Below are positions 55,464 through 64,000 of a DNA stretch of 64,000 nucleotides, piece after piece. The notes beneath the pieces were generated by a model. It did no database searches and had not been told where the DNA came from. It saw only the letters and a program-made list of their open reading frames with translations. Numbering within the stretch: the stretch's first letter is position 1; each line of letters opens with the position of its first letter. The translations under genes were made by a program, and so were the position numbers. The DNA is taken from the NCBI GenBank assembly GCA_024235175.1, contig JACKMX010000004.1, forward strand, positions 754,170 to 818,169, in the 5' to 3' direction. This DNA comes from Chromatiaceae bacterium (GTDB lineage Bacteria; Pseudomonadota; Gammaproteobacteria; Chromatiales; Chromatiaceae).

Positions 55464-57029
55464 TCAGTGTTCGCCTGTGCGCTTCGGTACCGTACCCTGA
55501 CTTAACTTATGCATCTGCATGTTGATCATGCGTATGGTGGCTTTCATTGCCGCGAACACCTGGTTCGAATGAACACCGCGGGTCTTGAACATGCCCTGAC
55601 CGTTATGCCAAGTGATGGTTGCCTCGGTCAGCGCATCGGTCTTTCCCCCTTTGGGGATTCTTACCTCGAAATCGACCAGTTTCGGCAGCGCTACACCGCG
55701 TCGCCTGACCACCTTTCCAATCGCGTTCATGAATGCGTCGAAACCACCGTTGCCTATTCCGGCCGAAAGCTCGACATCGTCACCGATACGCACCCGAATG
55801 CTTACCGTGGAGTCCAGATGCAGGCCGGAGGTGATGGAACAGTTGAGTAGTTCGATATAGTGGTAATCCCTCCCCTCCAATACTTCCGCGATGATGATCG
55901 GCAGATCGTCCGAGGTAATCGTCTTTTTGGAATCACCCAGTTCGACCACCCGTTGCAGCACCTTCTCCAGGTTGTCATCCGAAAGGGAGATATCGAGTGT
56001 CTCCAGATTTTTCAGCAATGAGGCCTTGCCGCTCATCTTGCCCAGAGCGTAACTGCGCTGGCGGGAGAAGCGCTCCGGGTTTAACTCGGTCTGGTAGAGG
56101 CCACCCTTCTTGTCGCCATCGGCGTGAATTCCACTGGTCTGGGTAAACACATCCGCGCCTACGATAGGCGCATTTTCTGCAATGCGTTTACCGGAAAAAT
56201 TCTCCACCATTTCACTGATCCGCAGCAGATGGGTTTCATCGATGGAGATATCCAGCCCCATGCGATCCTTGAGGTTTACCGCCACCTCGGCCAGGGAGGC
56301 ATTACCCGCCCGCTCTCCCAGGCAGTTGATGGTGCAGTGGATGGCACTGGCCCCTGCCCGAACGCCGGCCAGTGCGTTGGCCGTGCCTAGACCATAGTCG
56401 TTGTGCGGATGGAAATCGAAATCCAATCCCGGAAACCGCACCACCATGTCGCCGACACCGGCAAACACCTCATCCGGAGTCATCACCCCGAGCGTGTCGG
56501 GAAGCATGAATGCGCCGATTCCGGAGTTCTGCAGACGATCCACGAGCTCATACACATACTCGGGACTGTCTTTGTATCCGTTGGACCAGTCCTCCAGATA
56601 GAGATTCACCTTGAGTCCCTGCTTGTGGGCATAGTTGATCGTCTTGCGGATATCACCCACATGCTGGATCAGAGTCTTGTTAAGCTGGCGCCTGCAGTGC
56701 TTCTCGCTGCCCTTGGCCAACAGATTAATGACCTGACCGCCTGCATCTCTGATCCAGTCAACGCTGCGCTTATAATCAACAAACCCAAGCACCTCCACGC
56801 GGTCGCCCAGTCCTATACCCTCAGCCCAGGCCACAATGCTGGAAACCGCTTCCTTCTCGCCCTCTGACACCCGGGCCGAAGCCACCTCTATGCGGTCGAC
56901 TCTCAGCAGATCCAGCAGCGCTTTTGCAATATTCAGCTTCTCCCCAGGAGAGAAGGAAACGCCCTGGGTCTGTTCGCCGTCACGCAGCGTGGTATCCAGG
57001 ATCTTGATCTGTTGCTTGATTCTATTCAT
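55464..57029 (-). CDS. cimA: Citramalate/2-isopropylmalate-synthase-type enzyme
   Basis: 521 residues. The HMGL-like TIM barrel begins KILDTTLRDGEQTQGVSFSP near 9-28 and includes NLYLEDWSNGYKDSPEYVYE near 142-161, LPDTLGVMTPDEV near 176-188, DFHPHNDYGLGTANALAGVR near 206-225 and GERAGNASLAEVAVNLKDR near 238-256. A LeuA-type dimerisation/regulatory domain makes up the last 120 residues. The layout fits (R)-citramalate synthase, which condenses pyruvate and acetyl-CoA on a threonine-independent isoleucine route, but isopropylmalate synthase cannot be excluded. It overlaps thrC by 8 bases, so both are probably co-translated. Confidence 0.75.
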   Translation of the reverse strand: MNRIKQQIKILDTTLRDGEQTQGVSFSPGEKLNIAKALLDLLRVDRIEVASARVSEGEKEAVSSIVAWAEGIGLGDRVEVLGFVDYKRSVDWIRDAGGQVINLLAKGSEKHCRRQLNKTLIQHVGDIRKTINYAHKQGLKVNLYLEDWSNGYKDSPEYVYELVDRLQNSGIGAFMLPDTLGVMTPDEVFAGVGDMVVRFPGLDFDFHPHNDYGLGTANALAGVRAGASAIHCTINCLGERAGNASLAEVAVNLKDRMGLDISIDETHLLRISEMVENFSGKRIAENAPIVGADVFTQTSGIHADGDKKGGLYQTELNPERFSRQRSYALGKMSGKASLLKNLETLDISLSDDNLEKVLQRVVELGDSKKTITSDDLPIIIAEVLEGRDYHYIELLNCSITSGLHLDSTVSIRVRIGDDVELSAGIGNGGFDAFMNAIGKVVRRRGVALPKLVDFEVRIPKGGKTDALTEATITWHNGQGMFKTRGVHSNQVFAAMKATIRMINMQMHKLSQGTVPKRTGEH

Positions 57030-58413
57030 GTCGCTCGCTGAGTTTATGTTCTATAAAATTTTTAATCACCTGGGTATCCGCGGCCAGAATCTGACAGCGC
57101 GTCTCCCTATCCATCAGGCCCTGCAGGGAGGATGGCGGCGGTGCCTCGCAGCCGATAGCCCGCTGCACCGCTTCCCCAAACTTGGCGGGATGGGCGGTGG
57201 CAAGACAGATCGTGCCGGGAAATTTACCGGCCGCCCTCACGCCCACTGCTGTGTGGGGATCCAGAATATACCCTTGTTCACGATAGGTCGTTGCAATCTG
57301 CTCCAGCGTCTCCTCCTCGCTCACCGCCTCGGCGTGAAACAGCTCCCCAACCTGCCTGCGCAGCGCCTCCGGAATCGACATCATCCCCTCACGCCTCATC
57401 TGCTCCATCAAAGCGCGGACCTTGCCCGCGTCCTCGCCCACCAGATAGTAGAGATAGCGCTCGAAGTTGGATGAAATCTGAATATCCATGGACGGACTGA
57501 GGGTGTGGTGTACTTTGCGTGCCTGATAGATTCCGCTGTTGACGAAACGACTGAGAATATCGTTTCGGTTGGTGGCGAGAATCAGACGCTCCACCGGCAG
57601 GCCCATGCGCATGGCCACGTATCCGGCAAAGATATCGCCGAAATTTCCGGTAGGCACGGAAAAAGTGAGCTTACAGCCTGTATCGCCGTCACTGACCCGG
57701 CTCCAGGCATAAAAATAGTAGACCACCTGGGCCAGTATACGGGCCCAATTAATGGAGTTGACTGCTCCCAGGCTGTATTCGGTCTTGAATTCCAGGTCGT
57801 TGAACAGCTCCTTTACGATGCACTGACCGTCATCGAAAGTTCCTTCTATGGCAATATTGTGAACGTTGCCATCAAGCACCGTCGTCATCTGCCGTTCCTG
57901 AATGGGCGAGACCCGGTTATGCGGATGCAGGATAAAAATATCGATGCGCTGCTGACCGCGAACACCGTAAATAGCAGCCGAACCCGTATCTCCCGATGTG
58001 GCACCGAGAATATTCAAATGCCCACCCGAGCGTTCCAGCAGCAGCTCGAACAGATTACCCAGAAACTGCAGGGCAACATCCTTGAAAGCTGCTGTCGGTC
58101 CATGAAACAACTCAAGAACATACTGCTCGCCCACTTTTACCACAGGCGTCACTTCGGGATGACTGAATCCGCTATAAGAGCGCTCTACCAGCTCGGAAAG
58201 CTGCTGCAGACTGATGTCACTCCCCATATATGGATGCATCACCTCCACCGCAAGTTCGGGGAACGGCATGCCGGACCAGCGCCGCAAATCCGTCTGCGCC
58301 ACCTGCGGGAAGGCCTCCGGAAGCAATAACCCGCCGTCGGTCGCAAGTCCCATCATCACGGCCTGGGAAAAAGTTATCGGGTCGACACCGCCCCTGGTGC
58401 TCACATAACGCAT
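57022..58413 (-). CDS. thrC: Threonine synthase
   Basis: 463 residues of the long (gammaproteobacterial/yeast-like) type. MRYVSTRGGVDPITFSQAVM opens the chain. The PLP Lys lies in LFHGPTAAFKDVALQFLGNL near 103-122, and the phosphate-binding region is ILGATSGDTGSAAIYGVRG near 137-155. NSINWARILAQVVYYFYAW near 218-236 and SVPTGNFGDIFAGYVAMRMG near 247-266 follow. It converts O-phosphohomoserine to threonine. It overlaps the citramalate-type gene downstream and is divergent from the XRE regulator, with 281 bases in between. Confidence 0.95.
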   Translation of the reverse strand: MRYVSTRGGVDPITFSQAVMMGLATDGGLLLPEAFPQVAQTDLRRWSGMPFPELAVEVMHPYMGSDISLQQLSELVERSYSGFSHPEVTPVVKVGEQYVLELFHGPTAAFKDVALQFLGNLFELLLERSGGHLNILGATSGDTGSAAIYGVRGQQRIDIFILHPHNRVSPIQERQMTTVLDGNVHNIAIEGTFDDGQCIVKELFNDLEFKTEYSLGAVNSINWARILAQVVYYFYAWSRVSDGDTGCKLTFSVPTGNFGDIFAGYVAMRMGLPVERLILATNRNDILSRFVNSGIYQARKVHHTLSPSMDIQISSNFERYLYYLVGEDAGKVRALMEQMRREGMMSIPEALRRQVGELFHAEAVSEEETLEQIATTYREQGYILDPHTAVGVRAAGKFPGTICLATAHPAKFGEAVQRAIGCEAPPPSSLQGLMDRETRCQILAADTQVIKNFIEHKLSERHE

Positions 58414-58694
58414 GTCGTCTGTCCTCGATCCTGTTCAACTAAACCGCGTGAGTATAGCAGCCTTGAAACATCGCTTCAGAAGTAACACAGCCCTCAATCG
58501 TTCTCTATATTTTACTCATTCTGGGTGCCCGGCAACTTCCTGCCTTTTGATTCTCATCGAATCAATTCTGTTTTCGGTTCCAGGCAGGAAAGCTGAGGCA
58601 ACTCACCACCTGACATTTTGATTGAGTGGAGAAACTGTGGAATTATGTTGATCAACCCCTTTCCATGCCGGTTTCAACATATAAACTCAATCCG

Positions 58695-60131
58695 ATGAAG
58701 CAGTTGATCAATTTCGGAAGCCGTATCCGCAAACTGCGCGAGCAGCGGGGGTTGACCCAGGCTGCATTGGCGGAAAAGATGATCATCTCGCCGAGCTACC
58801 TCAATCAGATAGAGAGTGATGCCCGTCCGCTTAACAAGCGGGTTTTGAAAAAACTGGAACTTGCGCTGGGAATAGATTTCGAAGACTGGGCGGAAAACGA
58901 AGACCGCCGGGCTGGTCAGTTGCGGGTGGCTCTGAATGACCCGTTGTTTCGCGGCAGCGAAATCCCGATGCACGAGTTGCGCAATACGGTTTCAACTTCT
59001 CCCCGTATGGCGGAACGATTTCTGCAGCTGTTTCAGGCGCACCAAAGGCTGCAGGCGGACTATCAGACGCTGGCCGAGTCGATCGCGGGGGAGGAGCGCA
59101 TCAAGGCGCTGCACGGGGCTCAGTTTCCGTACGAAGATGTACGCGACTTCTTTTACCGGTGCAATAACCATATCGAGGCGTTGGACCAGGCCGCAGAACA
59201 ACTCTGCCAAACTGAACGATTTGCCACTGACGATATGGCTGGGGACCTGTCGGCCTATCTGGAGCGCACCCATGGCGTCAGGGTCCTGCTGACGGACAGC
59301 GGGCAGGAAGATGGGCTGCAAAGACGCTTTGATCCGGAATCGAAAATTCTCTATCTGGCAAAGCCTTCATCGCCGTCGCGGCGCGCGTTTCAGATGGCAA
59401 ACCAGATTGCTCTGCTGGTGTATGGAAAAATCATTGAAAAAGAGATAGAAAATGCAGATCTGGCGAGCACTTCTGCGCGATCGCTCGGCCGGCTGGCACT
59501 CGCCAACTACTTTGCCGGCGCACTGCTGATGCCCTACACCCGCTTCCTGGATGATGCACAACGGCTGCGTTACGATATTGAACGGTTGAGCGGTCTCTAC
59601 AGTACCAGTTTCGAGCAGGTTTGCCATCGTTTGAGTACCCTGCAGCGCCCGCACAACAAGGGTGTCCCCTTCTATTTCATCAGGGTCGACATGGCCGGCA
59701 ATATCTCCAAACGTCAAAGCGCAACCAGCTTTCATTTTGCCCGGCTCGGTGGGGTTTGCCCATTGTGGAACATCCATGCCGCCTTCTCTTCTCCCGGTAA
59801 TCTGCTCACTCAGCTGGCACAGATGCCGGACGGAAAAACTTACCTCTGTCTGGCCAGGACCATCTATGAAAGCGGAGGAAGTTATCTCAGGCCGCAACGG
59901 AAATTCGCCATCGGACTGGGGTGTGAAATCGACCATGCACACAAACTTGTCTACAGCACCGGACTCGATCTGGACGATCCGGACGCGGTCGAGCATATCG
60001 GTGTCAGCTGCCGGGTGTGCAACCGCCCCGACTGCTCTCAGCGCGCTTTCCCGCCGCTATCGAGACGGCTGCAGATAGACGAAAATCGGCGCAGCCTCTT
60101 CCCCTATGCATTCGAGGGTTCTGAAGGATGA
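58695..60131 (+). CDS. Short-chain fatty acyl regulator (XRE family with DUF2083)
   Basis: 478 residues from ATG 58695 (MKQLINFGSRIRKLREQRGL); an in-frame GTG at 58626 would add 23 residues. The XRE helix-turn-helix (LTQAALAEKMIISPSYLNQI near 20-39) is followed by an IrrE-like metallopeptidase-fold region without an HExxH (RAFQMANQIALLVYGKIIEK near 233-252, ANYFAGALLMPYTRFL near 272-287) and a C-terminal DUF2083 with VSCRVCNRPDCSQRAFPPLS near 437-456. Relatives (RamB/MccR) sense acyl-CoA and control acetate, propionate or glyoxylate genes. The target is not obvious here; it is divergent from thrC. Confidence 0.85.
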   Translation: MKQLINFGSRIRKLREQRGLTQAALAEKMIISPSYLNQIESDARPLNKRVLKKLELALGIDFEDWAENEDRRAGQLRVALNDPLFRGSEIPMHELRNTVSTSPRMAERFLQLFQAHQRLQADYQTLAESIAGEERIKALHGAQFPYEDVRDFFYRCNNHIEALDQAAEQLCQTERFATDDMAGDLSAYLERTHGVRVLLTDSGQEDGLQRRFDPESKILYLAKPSSPSRRAFQMANQIALLVYGKIIEKEIENADLASTSARSLGRLALANYFAGALLMPYTRFLDDAQRLRYDIERLSGLYSTSFEQVCHRLSTLQRPHNKGVPFYFIRVDMAGNISKRQSATSFHFARLGGVCPLWNIHAAFSSPGNLLTQLAQMPDGKTYLCLARTIYESGGSYLRPQRKFAIGLGCEIDHAHKLVYSTGLDLDDPDAVEHIGVSCRVCNRPDCSQRAFPPLSRRLQIDENRRSLFPYAFEGSEG

Positions 60132-60143
60132 CCTGTCTCAGCC

Positions 60144-60386
60144 ATGTATGAATTTCCCATTGATCCGGACAGTACACTTGTCGAAAGGCGGTATGCGCTG
60201 GTTTACACCCCAAACAGGAGACGTTCACGATTTCCGGAAAACTGCGTGCAGATTGTGGAATCACTGGAACAGGCAACAGCGGGCGCCGACCCGGAGGCCG
60301 GGCTGTATCCCGCGCTGGTCTATGGTCCCTCCCGCTCCTCCGAAGGATTGAGACTCTACTATCTGATTGAGTGGATCATGCCATGA
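60144..60386 (+). CDS. Small hypothetical protein
   Basis: 80 residues beginning MYEFPIDPDSTLVERRYALV and ending LRLYYLIEWIMP. It starts 12 bases after the regulator stop, with AAGGATGA about 15 bases upstream, and its stop overlaps the lipoprotein start (ATGA), so it looks like a real member of a three-gene unit. No domain is recognised and no membrane segment is clear. Confidence 0.5.
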   Translation: MYEFPIDPDSTLVERRYALVYTPNRRRSRFPENCVQIVESLEQATAGADPEAGLYPALVYGPSRSSEGLRLYYLIEWIMP

Positions 60387-61159
60387 CGAGCCGGTTGGGC
60401 GTATCTCTGCTGCTCTCCCTGGCTTTGCTGCTGCTCAACGGCTGTGCTCTGGAAAAACGCAATTCAGCGGCAGCCGTTTCCAGTGCCGGCACCGGGAAAT
60501 CTGGCCATATTCCGAAGCCGGAAGGAAGCCCGGAAGCAGTATTGAAGGAGAGGCTCTCCAGCCGAGCCCGCGAAGTGGGCCGATTGCGCCTGCAGCTGCT
60601 GGCCAAGCAGGCGGAAATCAACCAGTTGCTGATTGCCCACGAACGCGCACTGCAGGAGGCGGTGAGCGCCAACGCAAGGCTGCGCGGGCTCGATAGCAAG
60701 GCGGATGCGGTGGCGTCTATCGCCGAAGCGGCCCTGATGATCAATAACGCCAAAGAGAGCGCCAACGATGAGCAACAGCAGGCGCTGATCCATGCCGAAA
60801 AATTGTTGGAGACAAGCAGAAAGGAGATGCAGGCAGGCAACCTAAATGCAGCCTCCTACCTGGCGACCAAGGCATCCAGCCTGGCGCAGCCGACCACAGA
60901 CAGAAGGCCCACAACCCAGGCGGATGAGTCGCAGACACTGTTTGCCGTCCCCGTCGGCATGCGGGTCAGAAAGCAAAGCAATGTGCGGGAGTTGCCTGGG
61001 ATAAATTCAAAACCGCTGTTTCAGCTTGCCGGAGGGGTAAACGTCAAAGCACTGGGCTACAGCGATCTCTGGATCCGGATTTCCACAGAGTCTGAACAGG
61101 AAGGGTGGATATACTACGACCTGCTGGAGGCTATCGATACCGGCGCCGAAGCTGAGTAG
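60383..61159 (+). CDS. SH3-domain lipoprotein with coiled coil
   Basis: 258 residues. The signal peptide with lipobox SLALLLLNGCALEK places the mature Cys near 21. A helical coiled-coil region follows (about 55-160, REVGRLRLQLLAKQAEINQL, EKLLETSRKEMQAGNLNAAS). The C-terminal bacterial SH3 domain (about 185-250) has FAVPVGMRVRKQSNVRELPG and IRISTESEQEGWIYYDLLE. It is probably anchored in the outer or inner membrane and touches the cell wall. Similar proteins sit beside envelope-stress genes. The start overlaps the preceding small gene. Confidence 0.8.
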   Translation: MTSRLGVSLLLSLALLLLNGCALEKRNSAAAVSSAGTGKSGHIPKPEGSPEAVLKERLSSRAREVGRLRLQLLAKQAEINQLLIAHERALQEAVSANARLRGLDSKADAVASIAEAALMINNAKESANDEQQQALIHAEKLLETSRKEMQAGNLNAASYLATKASSLAQPTTDRRPTTQADESQTLFAVPVGMRVRKQSNVRELPGINSKPLFQLAGGVNVKALGYSDLWIRISTESEQEGWIYYDLLEAIDTGAEAE

Positions 61160-61235
61160 CACCTATCTCCCGGTTCCCCATCAGTGCTACTCATACTCCA
61201 TGGGATATCATGAGGGCGCGTAGGATCATGCGATA

Positions 61236-61314
61236 AAAGGCCGTAAAGGCTGAGGGCCAGGGACCGAGGATTAGGAGGAGCTGCGATCGGTTTTCCTGGG
61301 TCCTTGGCCCTCAT
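61236..61314. repeat. Palindromic GGGCC-rich intergenic repeat, copy 4 (inverted relative to copy 1)
   Basis: Between convergent genes. The reverse complement reads AGGAAAACCGATCGCAGCTC in the spacer, nearly the same as copy 1 at 10626-10708 (AGGAAAAACCGATTGCAGCT), and the arms GGCTGAGGGCCAGGGACC and GGGTCCTTGGCCCTC match as well. The spacer conservation shows it is a mobile repeat rather than a chance palindrome. Confidence 0.75.
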
Positions 61315-61373
61315 TTGAAACTACCGATCTATCCAAATGGGTTCACCATGGACGGTACGAGTCGTTACCCCCA

Positions 61374-63071
61374 TCATTTCATCAACTCAAATTTCTTATC
61401 CGGCCAGTCGAGCCCCTTTTCGGGCAGTTTGAGGTCGGCTGCGATTACCTGGTTCCGACCCCGCTGCTTGGCCGTATACAGACACCGATCCGCACGTTGG
61501 ATCATGGCATCAGGCGTATCTCGCCCGTCCTCCGTTACCGTGGCGATACCGATACTGACGCTGAAACTAATCAACTCACCCTGGAAATCCAGTTCAGATT
61601 TTTCGGTAACAGAACGGATCCGCTCGGCGGTCTCAAGTGCCTGCCGCTCGCCGGCCTGTTCCAGAATGATAAGAAACTCCTCACCCCCGTAGCGCCCCGC
61701 AACATCGGTATTGCGCAGCACGTTTCGAAAAACAGTCCCAATCTGCTGAAGCGCCGCATCTCCCGCAAGATGTCCCTGCCGGTCATTGATCTGCTTGAAG
61801 TGATCAATATCTACCATCAATATCGAAAAACGGAGACCGCCCCGCCGGTAACGGGAGAACTGCAGCGCCAGGCTGTCCATGATCTGCTTTCGGTTGTACA
61901 AACCGGTCAATGAATCGGTAATGGATATTTTCTCGAGCCTCTCCCGCCCCAGGCGAAGACGTCCCACCATATCGTTAAAGACCGATATGGTGAATCCAAG
62001 CTCATCCTGATTGTCGCTTTCCAGTTGAACACTGAGGTTGCCTTCCGCCACCGCTGCCGCTGCCAGCGTAAGACTGGAGAGCGGCAACAGGATACTTTGC
62101 GATACAAGGTACGCAAGCAGTCCAAATCCCGTCAGCAGTATCAGCGTCAGCAGCAGCGCAATATCACGCAACCTGTCCACCTCCGCGAAGACGCTCCGGT
62201 ACGGCCTCTCAATGACCAATTGCCAGGGAATCTGAGTCAGAGCCACAGAACGGCTGACTACGTCCACTCCTCTGTAATTGGCGTAACGTTCGAGCATCAA
62301 GGGGGCGCTGGTTTGCTCAGTGCGATACCCCACAACATCATCGCCAGCGGATGCGTGCTTCCATGAGAGACTCGACAACAGAATCTCGCCGCTGCTGCGT
62401 GCCAGCAGTAATTCAGATTCCGGATCCGATGAGAACTCCAGGATTCCGACAAGCTTTGACAGAGGTATTTCGGCGGCGAGAAGGCCCAGATCCTCCCCGC
62501 TTGCAGCGACAATGGGAACACCCAGGCTTACGCTCGGCGTCGCCGCTTCAGACCCTGAAAGGTGTCCGGAGATGAGCGTCCTGTCCGGACTCATTCGATC
62601 GATCCAGCCACTTTCGAATCCTGTGGGCCTCATCAGGCGGGGAAACTGGGCAATGATATTGCTGGACCTGTCCAGCACAACGAAACGATGATAGTGCGGA
62701 AGCTGGTCCTGAACCAGCTTCAGGAATTCGCTGATCTGACGTTCCGCCAGTCTCTCGGCCGCGACCTCTTCACGCCTGCCGTTTGCTGGCTTTTGCAGAT
62801 GGCGGGTCAGATTTTCCACCAGCACGAACGAGCTGGAAAATACCCGCAGGCCGTCGAATTTCTCCTGAAACCAGGTATCCACTCCCCTGCGGGCACGCTC
62901 AAGCCCCCCTTCCAGTTCCTGGACGGCTTTAACCCGAAGCAGCTCGTATGTCTGATAGTAGGTGATCCACCCAAGAAGCAATGAGGGGACCAGTGTCGCA
63001 AAAATGGCAATGACCAGAATCCTCTTCCTGATGGTCAGAAATTTTCCTCTCTTGGAGCCCTTTCTCGCCAT
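61374..63071 (-). CDS. Membrane-bound sensory diguanylate cyclase
   Basis: 565 residues. An N-terminal membrane helix (RILVIAIFATLVPSLLLGWI near 18-37), an extracytoplasmic Cache-type sensor (about 45-300), a second helix (IALLLTLILLTGFGLLAYLV near 303-322) and HAMP (SSLTLAAAAVAEGNLSVQLE near 332-351) lead to GGDEF (about 390-550). Its active site is RYGGEEFLIILEQAGER near 468-484, and the start of the domain is DSLTGLYNRKQIMDSLAL. It should make cyclic di-GMP in response to an outside ligand. An I-site RxxD is not clear. It converges on the lipoprotein gene. Confidence 0.92.
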   Translation of the reverse strand: MARKGSKRGKFLTIRKRILVIAIFATLVPSLLLGWITYYQTYELLRVKAVQELEGGLERARRGVDTWFQEKFDGLRVFSSSFVLVENLTRHLQKPANGRREEVAAERLAERQISEFLKLVQDQLPHYHRFVVLDRSSNIIAQFPRLMRPTGFESGWIDRMSPDRTLISGHLSGSEAATPSVSLGVPIVAASGEDLGLLAAEIPLSKLVGILEFSSDPESELLLARSSGEILLSSLSWKHASAGDDVVGYRTEQTSAPLMLERYANYRGVDVVSRSVALTQIPWQLVIERPYRSVFAEVDRLRDIALLLTLILLTGFGLLAYLVSQSILLPLSSLTLAAAAVAEGNLSVQLESDNQDELGFTISVFNDMVGRLRLGRERLEKISITDSLTGLYNRKQIMDSLALQFSRYRRGGLRFSILMVDIDHFKQINDRQGHLAGDAALQQIGTVFRNVLRNTDVAGRYGGEEFLIILEQAGERQALETAERIRSVTEKSELDFQGELISFSVSIGIATVTEDGRDTPDAMIQRADRCLYTAKQRGRNQVIAADLKLPEKGLDWPDKKFELMK

Positions 63072-63217
63072 TTAGGTCGTGTGCCGTTGAACCGATCCAC
63101 TCGTTGTCCATTTTTAGCACGGGGAATTCCTGAAAATCCGGATCAAGTTCGAGTTACAGAAAATGACCCAATTGCACTTCTGCGTTCTGGGAACTGAGTC
63201 TCAATGCCGGGTAACGG

Positions 63218-64000
63218 CTACCCCGATTTGCGTTTACGCTGTCGATCGGATGGTTTTGACCCGGACGAATGGTTCCCCGGGACGCTGGATGGGTGTGAAT
63301 TACCTAGCGGCTGCCGCGCCGCCACCAGTTGCCGCCTTCCCGAACCGATAAGGTCCGCAGACCCCAACTTTTTCAGAGCCTGCCGAATCAGCGGCCAGTT
63401 TTCCGGGTCATGATATCGCAGGAAAGCTTTGTGCAGACGGCGCTGGCGCAGACCGCGCGCGACTTCAACCCGCTCACCATCCCGCTTTATCTTTCGCAAC
63501 GGGTTGAGTCCGGTGTGGTACATCGCCGTGGCCAGCGCAAGTGGAGTCGGGAGAAAAGCCTGCACCTGGTCCGGCCGGAATCCGTTCATTTTCAGCCACA
63601 GGGCGAGATTGAGCATATCTCGGTCGCTGGTGCCGGGATGGGCGGCGATGAAATAGGGGATAAGATATTGCTCTTTTCCCGCCTCCTTCGAGAAACGTTC
63701 AAACATCCGTTGGAAGCGTTCGAAAGCACCTATGCCGGGCTTCATCATCAGAGCCAGCGGCGCCTGCTCGGTATGCTCAGGTGCAATCTTCAGGTAACCC
63801 CCAACATGGTGGGAAACCAGCTCTCTGACATACTCCGGGTCCCTGACCGCCAGATCATAACGCACCCCCGACGAGATGTTCACCATTTTAATCCCGGGTA
63901 TGAGGCGCGAGCGCCGGTAAAGCCTGGTGAGATGACTATGGTCCGTACCCATGTGTCTGCAAATATCGGGAAACACACAGGAGAGGCGCCGGCATGCGCT
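63218..64000 (-). CDS. ygiQ: YgiQ-family radical SAM protein, C-terminal part
   Basis: Open to the window edge (frame starts [17 protein letters not shown]), so about 260 C-terminal residues are visible. Motifs of the family are [40 protein letters not shown] and [24 protein letters not shown]3362 C-terminus follows ([20 protein letters not shown]) with a basic Pro/Ser-rich tail ending [12 protein letters not shown]. The radical SAM CxxxCxxC motif lies upstream, outside the window. The family is conserved but its substrate is not settled. Confidence 0.9.
   Translation of the reverse strand, partial: SACRRLSCVFPDICRHMGTDHSHLTRLYRRSRLIPGIKMVNISSGVRYDLAVRDPEYVRELVSHHVGGYLKIAPEHTEQAPLALMMKPGIGAFERFQRMFERFSKEAGKEQYLIPYFIAAHPGTSDRDMLNLALWLKMNGFRPDQVQAFLPTPLALATAMYHTGLNPLRKIKRDGERVEVARGLRQRRLHKAFLRYHDPENWPLIRQALKKLGSADLIGSGRRQLVAARQPLGNSHPSSVPGNHSSGSKPSDRQRKRKSG

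Overview
The window is a stretch of a gammaproteobacterial chromosome, moderately GC-rich by eye. The best evidence is conserved gene order. guaA-guaB-xseA is followed, after an insertion, by der-bamB-yfgM-hisS-rodZ-pilF-rlmN-ndk, which is the enterobacterial/gammaproteobacterial order without ispG. A full-length RelA with a degenerate HD domain, a LapA-type adhesin exporter and a propionate-type short-chain fatty acyl regulator also fit. The species cannot be fixed from the sequence; a marine or sulfur-oxidising gammaproteobacterium is a guess.

Layout. Positions 1-8974 are accessory DNA: a ParDE remnant, a doubly broken higBA pair, a dead IS630-type element in a CTAG site, a decayed IS91-type transposase, an apparently intact hipBA module with a strong palindromic operator, and a small module of a DUF4143 ATPase plus a protein I cannot identify. 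Next to guaA, a short copy of the guaA 3' end and clustered ATACCAT motifs suggest that this 3' end has served as an integration site. Positions 8975-13775 hold guaA, guaB and xseA. Positions 13776-25200 are a second accessory block, lying between xseA and der. It holds an ovothiol operon (ovoA and a probable ovoB) with a methyltransferase, a vapBC pair, and two large secreted repeat-rich proteins. Three copies of the overlapping xseA/der 3'-3' junction punctuate this block. Positions 25240-35896 are core genes: ribosome assembly, outer-membrane assembly, tRNA charging, cell shape, type IV pili, RNA methylation, nucleotide metabolism and the stringent response.

Positions 36236-44080 form a minus-strand type I secretion and adhesin locus: ABC transporter, membrane fusion protein, LuxR-type regulator, a small LapA-like RTX adhesin and a TolC-like outer membrane protein. 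A 267-bp palindromic element overlaps the end of the TolC-like gene and supplies its last codons. Positions 44168-61159 hold a DUF1015 protein, an orphan hybrid histidine kinase, a sulfatase-modifying-factor-like protein with a repeat-rich N-terminus, a glutamine amidotransferase, a TSUP transporter, an FKBP isomerase, an HDOD protein, an arsenite methyltransferase, a citramalate/isopropylmalate-synthase-like enzyme overlapping thrC, an XRE-family fatty-acyl regulator and an SH3-type lipoprotein. The window closes with a sensory diguanylate cyclase and the C-terminal part of a YgiQ-type radical SAM protein.

Two kinds of structure are not explained by the genes. One is a family of palindromic GGGCC-rich intergenic repeats near 10.6, 33.6, 45.9 and 61.3 kb. 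The other is the set of duplicated gene 3' ends at guaA and xseA/der, which look like scars of integration or recombination. No rRNA, tRNA or CRISPR array was seen.
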